From assembly GCF_009865135.1 (NCBI RefSeq), contig NZ_WWGH01000001.1:1116001-1180000 (forward strand): a stretch of 64,000 bases of DNA, read 5' to 3'. The stretch is from Streptomyces sp. SID8374. GTDB lineage: Bacteria > Actinomycetota > Actinomycetes > Streptomycetales > Streptomycetaceae. The notes beneath the pieces are model-generated. The model had not been told where the DNA came from. It saw only the letters and a list, made by a program, of their open reading frames with translations, and did no database searches. Both the position numbers and the translations under genes were made by a program. Shown piece after piece: positions 9,058 to 17,249 of the stretch. Numbering within the stretch: the stretch's first letter is position 1; each line of letters begins with the position of its first letter.

Positions 9058-10593
9058 TCAGCCACCAGTGACAGCGCCGGTTTTCCCGTTCTCCTTCTCC
9101 TGGTCGCCGCCCCGCCGCACGACGACCAGCCGGTACACCAGCGGCCAGACGAGGATCAGAGCCACGATCGCGTAAACGGTGATGGAGAACGGGGTGTCGA
9201 CCAGCCCGGTCGCGCTGCCGTCGCTGATCTGGAGCGCGCGCCGCAGCTGCTGCTCGGCGGCCGGGCCGAGGATGACCCCGATGACGGCGGGGAGCACCGG
9301 CAGCCCGTAGCGCCGCATGCCGAACCCGATCAGGCCGATGACCAGGAGGATCACCAGGTCCAGGGACTCCCCGCCGACCGCGTACGCGCCGACGGCGGCG
9401 AAGAAGAGGATGCCCGCGTACAGATAGGGGCGCGGGATTCGCAGGAGCTTCGCCCAGACGGGGGCGAGCGGCAGGTTGAGGGCGAGCAGCAGCACCATGC
9501 CGACGAAGAGCGAGGCGATGAGGCCCCAGACCAGTTCCGGTTCGCGTTCGAACAGCAGGGGCCCGGGCTGGATCCCGTACTGCTGGAAGGCGGCGAGCAT
9601 CACGGCGGCGACGGCGGTGGTGGGCAGGCCGAGGGTGAGCATCGAGACGAGGGTTCCGGCGGCGGAGGCGGAGGCCGCCGACTCCGGTCCGGCGACGCCT
9701 TCGATGGCCCCTTTGCCGAACTGGGCGCGGTGCTTGGAGAGCCGCTTCTCGGTGACGTAACTGAGGAAGGTGGGGATCTCCGCACCGCCCGCGGGTATCG
9801 CCCCGAACGGGAAGCCGATGAGCGGGCCGCGCAGCCAGGGCTTCCAGGTGCGGCGCAGGTCGGCCCGGCCGAGCCAGGGGCGCCCGACGGGGATCGCTTC
9901 CCCGGTCGTACGGCGCAGATGGGCGGCGACCCAGAGGGCCTCGCCGATCGCGAAGAGGCCGACCGCGACGATCACCACGTCGACCCCGTCGGCGAGTTGG
10001 AGCGAGCCGAAGGTGAGGCGCTGCTGCCCGGTCATCTGGTCGAGGCCGACCAGTCCGATGGTGAGGCCGATGAGCAGGGAGGCCAGGCCCCGGATGCGGG
10101 AGGCGCCGAGGACGGAGGTGACGGCGATGAAGGCCAGCACCATGATCGCGAAGTAGTCGGGCGCTCCGATGCCGATGGCGAGGGAGGCGACGGTCGGCGC
10201 GAGGACGACCAGCAGGATCGTGCCGATCATGCCGCCCGCGAAGTGGCCGATCGCGGCTGCGGCCAGCGCCTGGGCGCCGCGTCCGGCCTTCGCCATCGGG
10301 TTGCCCTCGATCGCGGCGACCACGGCGGCGCTCTCGCCGGGGGTGTTGAGGAGGATCGAGGTGGTGGAGCCGCCGAACATCGCGCCGTAGTAGATCCCGG
10401 CGAACATGATGAACGCGCCGGTCGGGTCGAGTCCGTACGTCACCGGGAGCAGCAGGGCCACCGCCATGGCGGGCCCGATGCCGGGCAGCACACCGATGGC
10501 GGTGCCGAGCAGGACACCGAGCGCGGCCCAGAGCAGGTTGGCCGGCGTGAGCGCCGTACCGAAGCCGTCGAGGAGGGAGTTGAGGGAGTCCAT
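9058..10593 (-). CDS. tctA: Tripartite tricarboxylate transporter large permease TctA
   Basis: A 511-aa membrane protein of about 12 helices. The TctA hallmarks [20 protein letters not shown], the [22 protein letters not shown] loop and the internal repeat [16 protein letters not shown] are clear. With TctB and TctC it forms a sodium- or proton-coupled secondary transporter for tri- or dicarboxylates such as citrate. It starts 3 bases after the tctB stop, with GGGAG of tctB's last codons serving as ribosome binding site. The operon is read leftward as tctC-tctB-tctA-fusion gene. Confidence 0.95.
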   Translation of the reverse strand: MDSLNSLLDGFGTALTPANLLWAALGVLLGTAIGVLPGIGPAMAVALLLPVTYGLDPTGAFIMFAGIYYGAMFGGSTTSILLNTPGESAAVVAAIEGNPMAKAGRGAQALAAAAIGHFAGGMIGTILLVVLAPTVASLAIGIGAPDYFAIMVLAFIAVTSVLGASRIRGLASLLIGLTIGLVGLDQMTGQQRLTFGSLQLADGVDVVIVAVGLFAIGEALWVAAHLRRTTGEAIPVGRPWLGRADLRRTWKPWLRGPLIGFPFGAIPAGGAEIPTFLSYVTEKRLSKHRAQFGKGAIEGVAGPESAASASAAGTLVSMLTLGLPTTAVAAVMLAAFQQYGIQPGPLLFEREPELVWGLIASLFVGMVLLLALNLPLAPVWAKLLRIPRPYLYAGILFFAAVGAYAVGGESLDLVILLVIGLIGFGMRRYGLPVLPAVIGVILGPAAEQQLRRALQISDGSATGLVDTPFSITVYAIVALILVWPLVYRLVVVRRGGDQEKENGKTGAVTGG

Positions 10594-10596
10594 CGG

Positions 10597-11166
10597 TCAG
10601 ATCACTCCCATCAGCGGGCCGCCCGGGAGGGGGACGCCGAGCAGGTTGTCGAAGAGGAAGTAGGTGGCGAGGGAGAGGACGGCGGCGATGAGCGGATCGC
10701 GGTCGTGGTGGCGGCTGCCGAGGGCGTAGGCGGAGCCCCAGAAGAGCAGCGCCCCGGCGATCGGGAAGCCGAGCGGGCCGATGAGGACGGCGGCGGCGAG
10801 GAAGACACCGCTGAGCAGGAGGACGGTGCGCCAGTCGGCGGGCTCGTCCAGATCGACGTCCTCACCGCCCTCGGCCTCACCGCGTCCGCCGCGCAGGACG
10901 TCGACGGCGAGGAGGACGGCGACCAGGAGGAGCGCGGAGCCGACGACGAAGGGGACGGTACGGGGGCCGATGGGGCCGCGCTGGGCGATGTCGACGCTCA
11001 TGGTGAGGGCGTCGGTGAGGACCAGGGCGCCGATGGCCAGGAGGAGGACGCAGATGCCTAGTTCGGAGTGGTCGCGGAGCCAGGAGCGGGTGGTGGTGTC
11101 GTGCTCCGGGGCGGGCGTTGCGGGGTCCACAGGTTCCGCGGTGGGGCCTTCGGGTCCGACGGTCAC
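10597..11166 (-). CDS. tctB: Tripartite tricarboxylate transporter small subunit TctB
   Basis: A 189-aa protein with four predicted membrane helices (LGICVLLLAIGALVLTDAL, RTVPFVVGSALLLVAVLLAV, TVLLLSGVFLAAAVLIG, AGALLFWGSAYALG) and a charged loop between helices 2 and 3, as expected for TctB. The N-terminal 30 residues are proline- and threonine-rich and cytoplasmic. Its GTG start overlaps the tctC stop in a GTGA motif (11163-11166), so translation is coupled. It is the small membrane partner of TctA. Confidence 0.92.
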   Translation of the reverse strand: MTVGPEGPTAEPVDPATPAPEHDTTTRSWLRDHSELGICVLLLAIGALVLTDALTMSVDIAQRGPIGPRTVPFVVGSALLLVAVLLAVDVLRGGRGEAEGGEDVDLDEPADWRTVLLLSGVFLAAAVLIGPLGFPIAGALLFWGSAYALGSRHHDRDPLIAAVLSLATYFLFDNLLGVPLPGGPLMGVI

Positions 11167-12146
11167 AGCCCCAGCTCCTTCAGCACGGTGGCGACGCGCC
11201 GGTCCTGCTCGGCGAGGAAGTCCCCGAAGGGCTCACCGGCGAGGAAGGCGTCGTCCCAGCCGTTCTTCTCCATCGACTCCTGCCACTCCTTCGACGCGTG
11301 CAGCTTGGTGATCAGGCCGATGAGCTTGGTGCGTTCGGCGTCGGAGAGGCCGGGCGGGGCGACGATGCCGCGCCAGTTGGTGAACTCGGTGTCGAGTCCG
11401 GCCTCGCGCAGGGTGGGCGCGTCCATGCCGGGCACCCGCTTCGGGCCGGTGACGGCGAGCAGGCGCAGTTCGCCGGCCTCGATCTGGTCGCGGTACTCAC
11501 CGAGGCCGGAGACGCCGAAGCCGACCTTGTTGCCGAGGACGGAGGCGAGAAGCTCACCGCCGCCGTCGAAGGGGACGTAGTTGACCGCTTTGGGGGCGAT
11601 CCCGGCGGCCTGCGCCATGAGCATGGGAGCGAGGTGGTCGGGCCCGCCGGGCGACGATCCGCCACCCACCGGCACGGCGGCCGGGTTCTTCTTCCAGGCC
11701 GCAAGCAGTTCACCGATGGTGCGGTACGGGGAGTCCTTACCGACAACCACGATGTCCGGCTCCTCGGTGAGCCGGGCGATGGGGGTGGTGTCGGCGAGGG
11801 TGCTCGGGGACCTGTTGGTGTGGACGGCGCCGACGACGCCGAGGCCCATGGAGAGGGCGAGCTTGCCGTTGCCGTGCTCGCCGACGAGCCGGGTCAGGCC
11901 GACCGTGCCGCCGGCTCCGGGGAGGTTGAACACCTCGATGTTGTGGGTGAGTCCGGCGTCCTCGGCGTTCTTGGCCATGGTGCGGGCGGTGATGTCGTAG
12001 CCGCCGCCGGGGGTGTTGGGGACCATGAAGCGGAGCCCGGGGATCTGGGTGCCGGTGTCGGAGCCGTCGCCCGTGGCGAGCAGGGGCGGGCCCACGAGCA
12101 CCAACAGGGCGGCTCCGAGCAGGGCGAGGGGGGTGCGTAGTCGCAC
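11163..12146 (-). CDS. tctC: Tricarboxylate-binding periplasmic-type receptor TctC (Bug family)
   Basis: Extracytoplasmic solute receptor of 327 aa. The signal peptide runs over LRTPLALLGAALLVLVGPPLLA with no lipobox cysteine, so it is either secreted or held by an uncleaved helix. The Bug/TctC fold is shown by FMVPNTPGGGYDITARTMAK, NLPGAGGTVGL, GGGSSPGGPDHL and VPFDGGGELLASVLG. It captures carboxylated solutes for TctAB. I chose GTG 12146, which has AAAGGCGGA upstream, over the ATG at 12179. It heads the operon and is divergent from the response regulator gene, which is probably its regulator. Confidence 0.93.
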   Translation of the reverse strand: MRLRTPLALLGAALLVLVGPPLLATGDGSDTGTQIPGLRFMVPNTPGGGYDITARTMAKNAEDAGLTHNIEVFNLPGAGGTVGLTRLVGEHGNGKLALSMGLGVVGAVHTNRSPSTLADTTPIARLTEEPDIVVVGKDSPYRTIGELLAAWKKNPAAVPVGGGSSPGGPDHLAPMLMAQAAGIAPKAVNYVPFDGGGELLASVLGNKVGFGVSGLGEYRDQIEAGELRLLAVTGPKRVPGMDAPTLREAGLDTEFTNWRGIVAPPGLSDAERTKLIGLITKLHASKEWQESMEKNGWDDAFLAGEPFGDFLAEQDRRVATVLKELGL

Positions 12147-12226
12147 GGGTTCCGCCTTTCGCTGTGAAGTGGCCCACATGTTGCCCGCGCGTTAAGAACC
12201 TGTCTCTCTTCCGGAATCAACGGACG

Positions 12227-12255
12227 TTGTGGTCGTTGCGGTCGCGGCTTAGCGT
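12227..12255 (+). promoter_or_regulatory. Candidate leaderless promoter for the response regulator gene
   Basis: TTGTGG at 12227-12232 and TAGCGT at 12250-12255 are separated by 17 bases, fitting a housekeeping sigma promoter. The -10 element ends 6 bases before the GTG at 12262 and no ribosome binding site is present, so transcription would begin at or beside the start codon. Confidence 0.5.
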
Positions 12256-12261
12256 GTCGGC

Positions 12262-12948
12262 GTGACGACGGTGCTGGTGGTGGACGACGACTTCATGGTC
12301 GCGAAATTGCACAGCCGCTACGTATCCGCAATGGACGGTTTCACGGTGGCCGGTGTGGCACACAACGGCGCCGACGCCCTGCGGGCGGCGGAGCGGCTGC
12401 GCCCCGACCTGGTGCTGCTGGACATCTACCTGCCGGACATGGACGGGATCGACGTCCTGCGCGCCCTGCGTACGGCGGAGGAGCGGGACGCCTCACGCCC
12501 CAGCGCGGACGCCCTGTTCATCACGGCGGCGAGGGACGCGGGGGTGATCCGGTCGGCGCTGCGGGCCGGGGCCCTGCACTACCTGATCAAGCCGTTCAGC
12601 CGGTCGGCCCTCCAGGAGCAGCTGCGCCATGTGGCTGCGCTCCGCACCCGCCTGGACGAGCTGGGCGAGGCGCGCCAGGAGGACGTGGACCAGATCTTCG
12701 GCCCCCGCCCACCCGGCTCCCGCGAACTCCCCAAGGGCCTGGCCGCCCCCACAGCAGACCTGGTCGAACGCACCCTGCGCGCCCGCCCCGAGGGCCTGTC
12801 CGCCTCGGAGTGCGCGGAGGCGGGCGCCCTGTCCCGGGTGAGCGCACGGCGCTACCTGGAACACTTCGTGGGCACGGGGCGGGCGGAGGTGACCTTGCGC
12901 TACGGGGGCACGGGCCGTCCGGAACGCCGCTACCGGTGGACGGCCTGA
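12262..12948 (+). CDS. CitB/DcuR-type two-component response regulator
   Basis: A 228-aa response regulator: receiver domain at residues 1-125 with acidic pocket D9/D10, phospho-acceptor D54 (LVLLDIYLPDMDG), T88 and K110 (YLIKPFS), then an IclR/MarR-like winged helix (SASECAEAGALSRVSARRYLEHF) near the C-terminus. This layout is that of the citrate/fumarate regulators CitB and DcuR, which switch on carboxylate transporters. It is divergent from tctC, which fits control of the tct operon. No CitA-type sensor kinase gene is adjacent, so its partner is elsewhere or it is an orphan. Confidence 0.9.
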   Translation: MTTVLVVDDDFMVAKLHSRYVSAMDGFTVAGVAHNGADALRAAERLRPDLVLLDIYLPDMDGIDVLRALRTAEERDASRPSADALFITAARDAGVIRSALRAGALHYLIKPFSRSALQEQLRHVAALRTRLDELGEARQEDVDQIFGPRPPGSRELPKGLAAPTADLVERTLRARPEGLSASECAEAGALSRVSARRYLEHFVGTGRAEVTLRYGGTGRPERRYRWTA

Positions 12949-12985
12949 CCCCCGGCGCCACGCCCCCACCCCTGTACGCCCACTC

Positions 12986-13498
12986 TCACCGCGTACCGCC
13001 GGCGCACCGCTCCTCCCAGGTGGACCGCACGAACTCATGGGCACGCCGGAAGCGGTGGTCCGGGTTCTCGGCGAGATCGACAGGCGCCTGGAGCGTCACG
13101 GCACGGCTGTCCTGGCGTATGAGCTGGATGAAGGTACGGGCGCTGGGGCCCATCCCCGTCTGCACGGTGGTGACGGTCCGTATCTCCTCCCACCGGCACA
13201 ACCGCCGGCTGGGCCAGACCCCGGTGGTGACCCCGTCGTCATCGATACGGGTCCCTCCAGCGGCCTTACGCCACGAGTGCACCGCCCCGGCCATCACCGG
13301 CAGACAGACGAGAGCAGCCACCCACAACGGCAGAGCGGCATCGCTGCCCGCCCCCATGTACAGGGCGGTCAGGGCATAGGTCACCGTCCACCCTCCGGCG
13401 ATCCACCGCCACAACCTGCGCTGCCCGGGCAGCACGGCGTACTCCAACGGCAGGCTCCCGCCCTCCGCCGCCTCGTGTTCACCCCAACGGTTCGTCAT
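12986..13498 (-). CDS. Membrane protein with bacterial PH domain
   Basis: A 170-aa protein with two membrane helices (WRWIAGGWTVTYALTALYM and ALPLWVAALVCLPVMAGAV) followed by a pleckstrin-homology-like beta domain (GTRIDDDGVTTGVWPSRRLCRWEEIRTV and FIQLIRQDSRAVTLQAPV). This resembles the small PH-domain membrane proteins common in actinobacteria, whose role is unknown. It converges on the response regulator gene with 37 bases between them. The start ATG at 13498 follows GGGGGCCTGGAG. No binding partner is suggested by the neighbours. Confidence 0.75.
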   Translation of the reverse strand: MTNRWGEHEAAEGGSLPLEYAVLPGQRRLWRWIAGGWTVTYALTALYMGAGSDAALPLWVAALVCLPVMAGAVHSWRKAAGGTRIDDDGVTTGVWPSRRLCRWEEIRTVTTVQTGMGPSARTFIQLIRQDSRAVTLQAPVDLAENPDHRFRRAHEFVRSTWEERCAGGTR

Positions 13499-13855
13499 CT
13501 CCAGGCCCCCGCCCCCGTAACGCCTCGGCGTTTCCTCACGTGCTGCCGAGTATCACGCACAGCACTGACAACGGCCGTGGAGAGGCGGGGCCGGTGGACG
13601 TCCTGAACGCCGCTCGGACGCCGACCCCGCCAGCCGTGGGACGGCACCCGCCGACCAGTTCGGCGGACTTCGCTCCCGCTCTCAACGGCTCCCGTCTCAG
13701 CCCCCTCTTAGCCCCTCCTTAAAGCGACCATAAGGATCCCCTCCACCCCGTCCCAGCAGGGTTTTTCGCCCTTCCGAGCGGCTAGCTTGCTGATCGCCGG
13801 GACGGATTCAGGGCCCGGCGCCCCACCGTTGTGCCGCTTTGAAGGAGAACCCTCC
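13499..13855. other. Intergenic region upstream of the LPMO gene
   Basis: 357 bases between the divergent PH-domain and LPMO genes with no coding signal. The segment from about 13690 to 13800 is less GC-rich and must hold the LPMO promoter; TAGCTT at 13783-13788 is a weak -10 candidate, but I see no convincing -35. A GAAGGAG ribosome binding site at 13841-13847 serves the LPMO gene. Confidence 0.5.
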
Positions 13856-14926
13856 ATGACCGCTCGTCGCAAGGCCGCCGGGATCGTCGCCCTCGGCTTC
13901 GCACCGTTCGCGCTGGCCGGAATCACCGCTACTCCGGCGCTGGCCCACGGTTCGCTCACCGACCCGGTGAGCCGGGTGTCCGCGTGCTTCGCGGAGGGGC
14001 CGGAGAGTCCGGTGTCTGCGGCGTGCAAGGCGGCGGTGGCGGCGGGCGGGACGCAGGCGCTGTACGACTGGAACGGGGTGAACATCGCCAACGCGGCGGG
14101 CAAGCACCAGGAGTTGATCCCGGACGGCAAGCTGTGCAGCGCCGCCAATGACAAGTTCAAGGGTCTCGACCTGCCGCGCGCCGACTGGCCGGCCTCCCCC
14201 GTGAAGGCGGGCAAGCACACCTTCAAGTTCCGGGCCACGGCGCCGCACAAGGGCTCCTTCGAGCTGTACCTGACCAAGCCGGGCTATGACCCGACGAAGC
14301 CGCTGGCCTGGTCGGATCTGGAGGCCGAGCCCTTCGCCCAGGCCACCGATCCGGCACTGGTGGACGGTTCGTACGTGTTCGACGGGACCATCCCCGAGCG
14401 GGCCGGGCGGCAGCTGATCTACACCGTGTGGCAGCGCTCCGACTCGCCCGAGGCCTTCTACGCCTGCTCCGACGTGGTCTTCGGTGGTGGGTCGGGCGAT
14501 GCCAGTGGTGGCGGTGGCGGTCAGGAGGAGAAGCCTGCGGGTGAGGCGCCGAAGCCTCAGGAGAGTGCGCCTGCTCCCGCCCCCTCCGCTCCCTCCGAGG
14601 ACGCCATCACCGAAGGGGCCGAGAAGTCCTCCGTGGAGCACAACGGGCACGGCGACGACGACGCGAACACCAACGCGAAGGTCGACACCGCCGCCCCGGT
14701 CGCCGAGACCGAGGCCGACGCCGGTGCCGGTGACGATGCCGCCGAGGGCAACTCTCCGCAGGTCAACGCCGCCGGGCAGGGTGACGTGCTCGCCGAGACC
14801 GGTGGTTCGAGCAGCAGCACCTACCTCGCCATGGGCGGCGCCGCCGCGCTCGCCGTCGGTGCGGCCGTGCTGTTCTCCTCCCAGCGCCGCCGGGCCACCG
14901 CCTCCGGTGGTCGTCACGGCCGCTGA
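13856..14926 (+). CDS. Cell-wall-anchored lytic polysaccharide monooxygenase (AA10) with LAETG sorting signal
   Basis: A 356-aa copper monooxygenase precursor. The signal peptide ends ALA at residue 30, exposing His31 as the mature N-terminus. His31 and His131 (TAPHKGS) form the histidine brace, and SPEAFYACSDVVF holds the axial aromatic. Residues about 210-310 are a glycine-, proline- and acid-rich linker. The C-terminus has LAETG at 312-316, a hydrophobic helix and a basic tail: the substrate pattern of class E sortases, so the enzyme is probably tethered to peptidoglycan. AA10 enzymes oxidatively cut chitin or cellulose. From memory this matches the S. coelicolor LPMO next to a lipase gene that was linked to morphological development. 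Confidence 0.92.
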   Translation: MTARRKAAGIVALGFAPFALAGITATPALAHGSLTDPVSRVSACFAEGPESPVSAACKAAVAAGGTQALYDWNGVNIANAAGKHQELIPDGKLCSAANDKFKGLDLPRADWPASPVKAGKHTFKFRATAPHKGSFELYLTKPGYDPTKPLAWSDLEAEPFAQATDPALVDGSYVFDGTIPERAGRQLIYTVWQRSDSPEAFYACSDVVFGGGSGDASGGGGGQEEKPAGEAPKPQESAPAPAPSAPSEDAITEGAEKSSVEHNGHGDDDANTNAKVDTAAPVAETEADAGAGDDAAEGNSPQVNAAGQGDVLAETGGSSSSTYLAMGGAAALAVGAAVLFSSQRRRATASGGRHGR

Positions 14927-14954
14927 CCCCACGCGTAGCAGGCCATGACACACG

Positions 14955-14997
14955 GGCTGAGGCCGCTGTCCGCCCCACCGGACAGCGGCCTCAGCCC
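14955..14997. terminator. Bidirectional terminator between LPMO and lipase genes
   Basis: An 18-bp perfect stem (14955-14972 with 14980-14997) and a 7-base loop lie between the convergent stop codons of the LPMO and lipase genes, 28 and 24 bases away respectively. Confidence 0.85.
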
Positions 14998-15020
14998 CGT
15001 TGTACGTCGTACGTCGTGTG

Positions 15021-15914
15021 TCAGACGATCACCGAGGAGCAGGTGGTCGGGGTCGCGCGCGCCGGGTCCAGGGCGTTGGCCACCTCGTGGAAGGCGATCC
15101 GGTCGACGGTCCCGATCGCCACGTGCTCGGACAGGTCCAGCGGGCACAGGTCCTGGAGCAGGACGTTGCGTACGTTCGGGCCGTCCAGGTACTGCGTACG
15201 GTACGGGGTCACCACCTGGTCGTACTTGGTGGCGATGACCGTGTAGCGGACGCCGGGGACGGTGTCGCCGCCCGCGGTGAGCTTGGTGATGAAGGGGGAT
15301 CCCGCGACCTGGTCGGCGAGGCCGGGGGTCTTGTCGCTGATGAACTTCTCGACGCCGGGGAAGTACGGCAGCAGCTTCGTGAGGCCGAGCAGCGTGGTGC
15401 CGTGGTTGTCCGGGGCGAGGCCGATGAGGGCGTTGACCTTGGGGGCGCCGCCCAGGAACTTCAGGTAGTAGTTCGGCATCATGCCGCCCTGGGAGTGGCC
15501 GACGATGTCGGCCTTGGGCGCTCCGGTGGAGGCGAGCACCTTGTCGACGAACGCGTCGAGTTGTTCGGCGGACTTGTCGATGGGGCCGAGGCCGTGGAAG
15601 AACGGCACGCCGGGGAGCTGGCCGTAGTCGAGGGAGAAGACGCAGTAGCCCCGGTTGACCAGGTAGGGGGCGAGGACCAGCCAGTTGTCGATCGAGTTCC
15701 CGAAGGTTCCGTGGACCAGGACGACGGGGCGGGGATGGGCGGCGGAGGGCTTGCAGGAGTAGTCGTTCCAGCCACGGGAAGTGGCCGTCGCGGCGGTGGG
15801 GGCAGCCGCGGTCGCGGTCGCCGTGGGGGCGACCAGCAGGGTGACGGCCAGGAGGAAGGCGGCGAAGACGCTGCGCGTGCGGGGGACGCGCGCAGCACGG
15901 AACCAGGGCAGCAT
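15021..15914 (-). CDS. Secreted alpha/beta-hydrolase lipase
   Basis: A 297-aa secreted lipase. After an N-terminal basic stretch, a signal peptide (VFAAFLLAVTLLVAPTATATAAA) leads to the mature enzyme. VVLVHGTFGN gives the oxyanion loop, VGHSQGG the nucleophile elbow with Ser141, KYDQVVTP the acid Asp232, and SEHVAI the catalytic His264. Cysteines 54, 91, 257 and 292 could form two disulfides. This is the Streptomyces exfoliatus-like class 2 lipase family that hydrolyses extracellular triacylglycerols or esters. It is monocistronic and convergent with the LPMO gene. Confidence 0.92.
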   Translation of the reverse strand: MLPWFRAARVPRTRSVFAAFLLAVTLLVAPTATATAAAPTAATATSRGWNDYSCKPSAAHPRPVVLVHGTFGNSIDNWLVLAPYLVNRGYCVFSLDYGQLPGVPFFHGLGPIDKSAEQLDAFVDKVLASTGAPKADIVGHSQGGMMPNYYLKFLGGAPKVNALIGLAPDNHGTTLLGLTKLLPYFPGVEKFISDKTPGLADQVAGSPFITKLTAGGDTVPGVRYTVIATKYDQVVTPYRTQYLDGPNVRNVLLQDLCPLDLSEHVAIGTVDRIAFHEVANALDPARATPTTCSSVIV

Positions 15915-16247
15915 CGTGTGGTCTCCTTGCGGCTCAAGGGAGGTGCGATGGCGGTGCGCCCTGTGGCCCGGACCACAAGCTTTATGTGCTCATGCCAAAT
16001 TACGCACGGGTAAGGTTCGGTGGGAAGTTACGCGTCGGTAAAAGGTGGCGCGGTATCGCCGTCGGCCGAGTAGAGGGTGTCCCGGACGTCTCCGGCTCGT
16101 CAGCCCTGGACGTGCGGCCCCGCTCCACCGGACACCCTCGCGCGTCAGCCCTGGACGTGCGGCCCCGCTCCACTCGACACCCTCGTGCGTCAGGCCCGGA
16201 CGTGCGGCTCCGTTCCCCCGCCCACCCTCGTACGTCAACCCCGCCGA
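15915..16247. other. Intergenic region with 45-bp tandem repeat
   Basis: 333 bases between the lipase start and the imuB stop. The left part holds the lipase promoter in a less GC-rich stretch (15975-16050); the right part is taken up by the 45-bp repeat described separately. I see no gene in it. Confidence 0.5.
16098..16241. repeat. Three tandem copies of a 45-bp unit
   Basis: Units start at 16098, 16143 and 16188, each beginning CGTCAG and containing GGACGTGCGG and ACCCTCG, with the start of a fourth at 16233. The first two are nearly identical, the third has diverged. The period is a multiple of three, so every frame shows a 15-residue repeat, but no frame has a ribosome binding site or joins a gene. 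Confidence 0.8.
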
Positions 16248-17249
16248 TCAGGCCGCGAGTCCCGCCGGCTTCACCGCACCCGGCCCGAACCTCTCCCGCA
16301 GCCGGTCCGCCACCTCCTCGATCCGGCGCGACCGCTCGTCCGCCGGGTCGAAGGTGAGCTGGCGGGAGGACCGGCCGGCGTCGACCAGCCCCTCCGCCCG
16401 CAGCGCGATCCCCCGCACCCGGGCCCGCTGGAGCCCGAAGGACTCGTGGATCCGGTAGGCGAGCTCGGTGAGCGCCGCCGAGTGCGCGGTGGCCTCCCCC
16501 AGCGTCCGGCTCCGGGTCAGCGTGGCGTAACCGGTCCGGTCCGCGTACCGCACCGAGACCGCCAGCGACCGGCACACCTGCCCCTCGCCCCGCAGCCGCG
16601 CCCCCAGCTCCTCGGTGAGCGAGAGGAGGGCCCGGCGGTGCTGCTCGGGGGACAACTCGTCGCGGGGGAAGGAGCGTTCGGCGGCGAGCGAGCGGGCGGC
16701 CGCGTTCGGGACGACCCGGGTACGGTCGATGCCCCGCGCCCGTTCCCACAGCTCACGCCCGGTGCGTACGCCGGTGATGCGCTGGAGCGTGGCGAGCGGT
16801 GCGGCGGCGATCCGGCCGACGGAGTCCAGCCCGTATCCGCACAGGGTGCGCGCCGTGGCGGCACCGACGCCGTCCAGGGCGGCGGCCGGGAGCGGGGCGA
16901 GGAAGGCCGCCTCCTCGCCCCGGCCCACCACGAAGGTGGTCCCGGGCGCCGCCCGCCGGGCCGCCATCCGGGCCACCATGGGGTTGCTCCCCGCCCCGAT
17001 CGCGCAGTCCACACCGTGCAGGGCGAGCGCCCGGACCCGGATCACCGAGGCCAGGCCCTGCGCGTCCCGCCCGAAGTAGCGCAGCGCGCCGCCCACATCG
17101 GCGAGCGCCCCGTCGGGCGGTGCGGCCTCGACGAGCGGGGTGAAAGCGCCGAGCAGGGCGAGCAGTCCGATGTAGCCGGCGCTGTCGGGGGGCCCGCCGG
17201 CGGTCCTGCGGAACCGCAGGTACAGGACGCCTCCCGGGTCTTGCGTCAT
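16248..17249 (-). CDS. imuB: ImuB-like inactive Y-family DNA polymerase homologue
   Basis: A 333-aa Y-family polymerase homologue with the normal palm, thumb (GVGAATARTLCGYGLDSVGRIAAAP helix-hairpin-helix) and little-finger regions. The catalytic acids are gone: the first motif is VLYLRFRR instead of a D-M-D type, and the second reads GALADVGG where active enzymes have S-x-D-E. This is the ImuB condition, a scaffold for DnaE2 in mutagenic repair. RQLTFDP near the C-terminus resembles a beta-clamp binding motif. Its ATG overlaps the dnaE2 stop (ATGA, 17246-17249), so the pair is made together. No imuA' gene is adjacent. Confidence 0.85.
   Translation of the reverse strand: MTQDPGGVLYLRFRRTAGGPPDSAGYIGLLALLGAFTPLVEAAPPDGALADVGGALRYFGRDAQGLASVIRVRALALHGVDCAIGAGSNPMVARMAARRAAPGTTFVVGRGEEAAFLAPLPAAALDGVGAATARTLCGYGLDSVGRIAAAPLATLQRITGVRTGRELWERARGIDRTRVVPNAAARSLAAERSFPRDELSPEQHRRALLSLTEELGARLRGEGQVCRSLAVSVRYADRTGYATLTRSRTLGEATAHSAALTELAYRIHESFGLQRARVRGIALRAEGLVDAGRSSRQLTFDPADERSRRIEEVADRLRERFGPGAVKPAGLAA

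Noticed and set aside
8380..11061. 893-aa open frame on the plus strand antisense to tctABC and the fusion gene
   Set aside because: Composition is dominated by Asp, Glu, Gly, Arg and His as expected of an antisense frame in high-GC DNA; it has no domain and overlies four well-supported genes.
15990..16238. Small minus-strand frame encoding 15-residue repeats
   Set aside because: The repeats arise because the DNA period (45) is divisible by three; all frames show the same effect and there is no ribosome binding site.
16098..16241. CRISPR array
   Set aside because: Units are contiguous with no unique spacers, only three copies, and no cas genes occur in the window.
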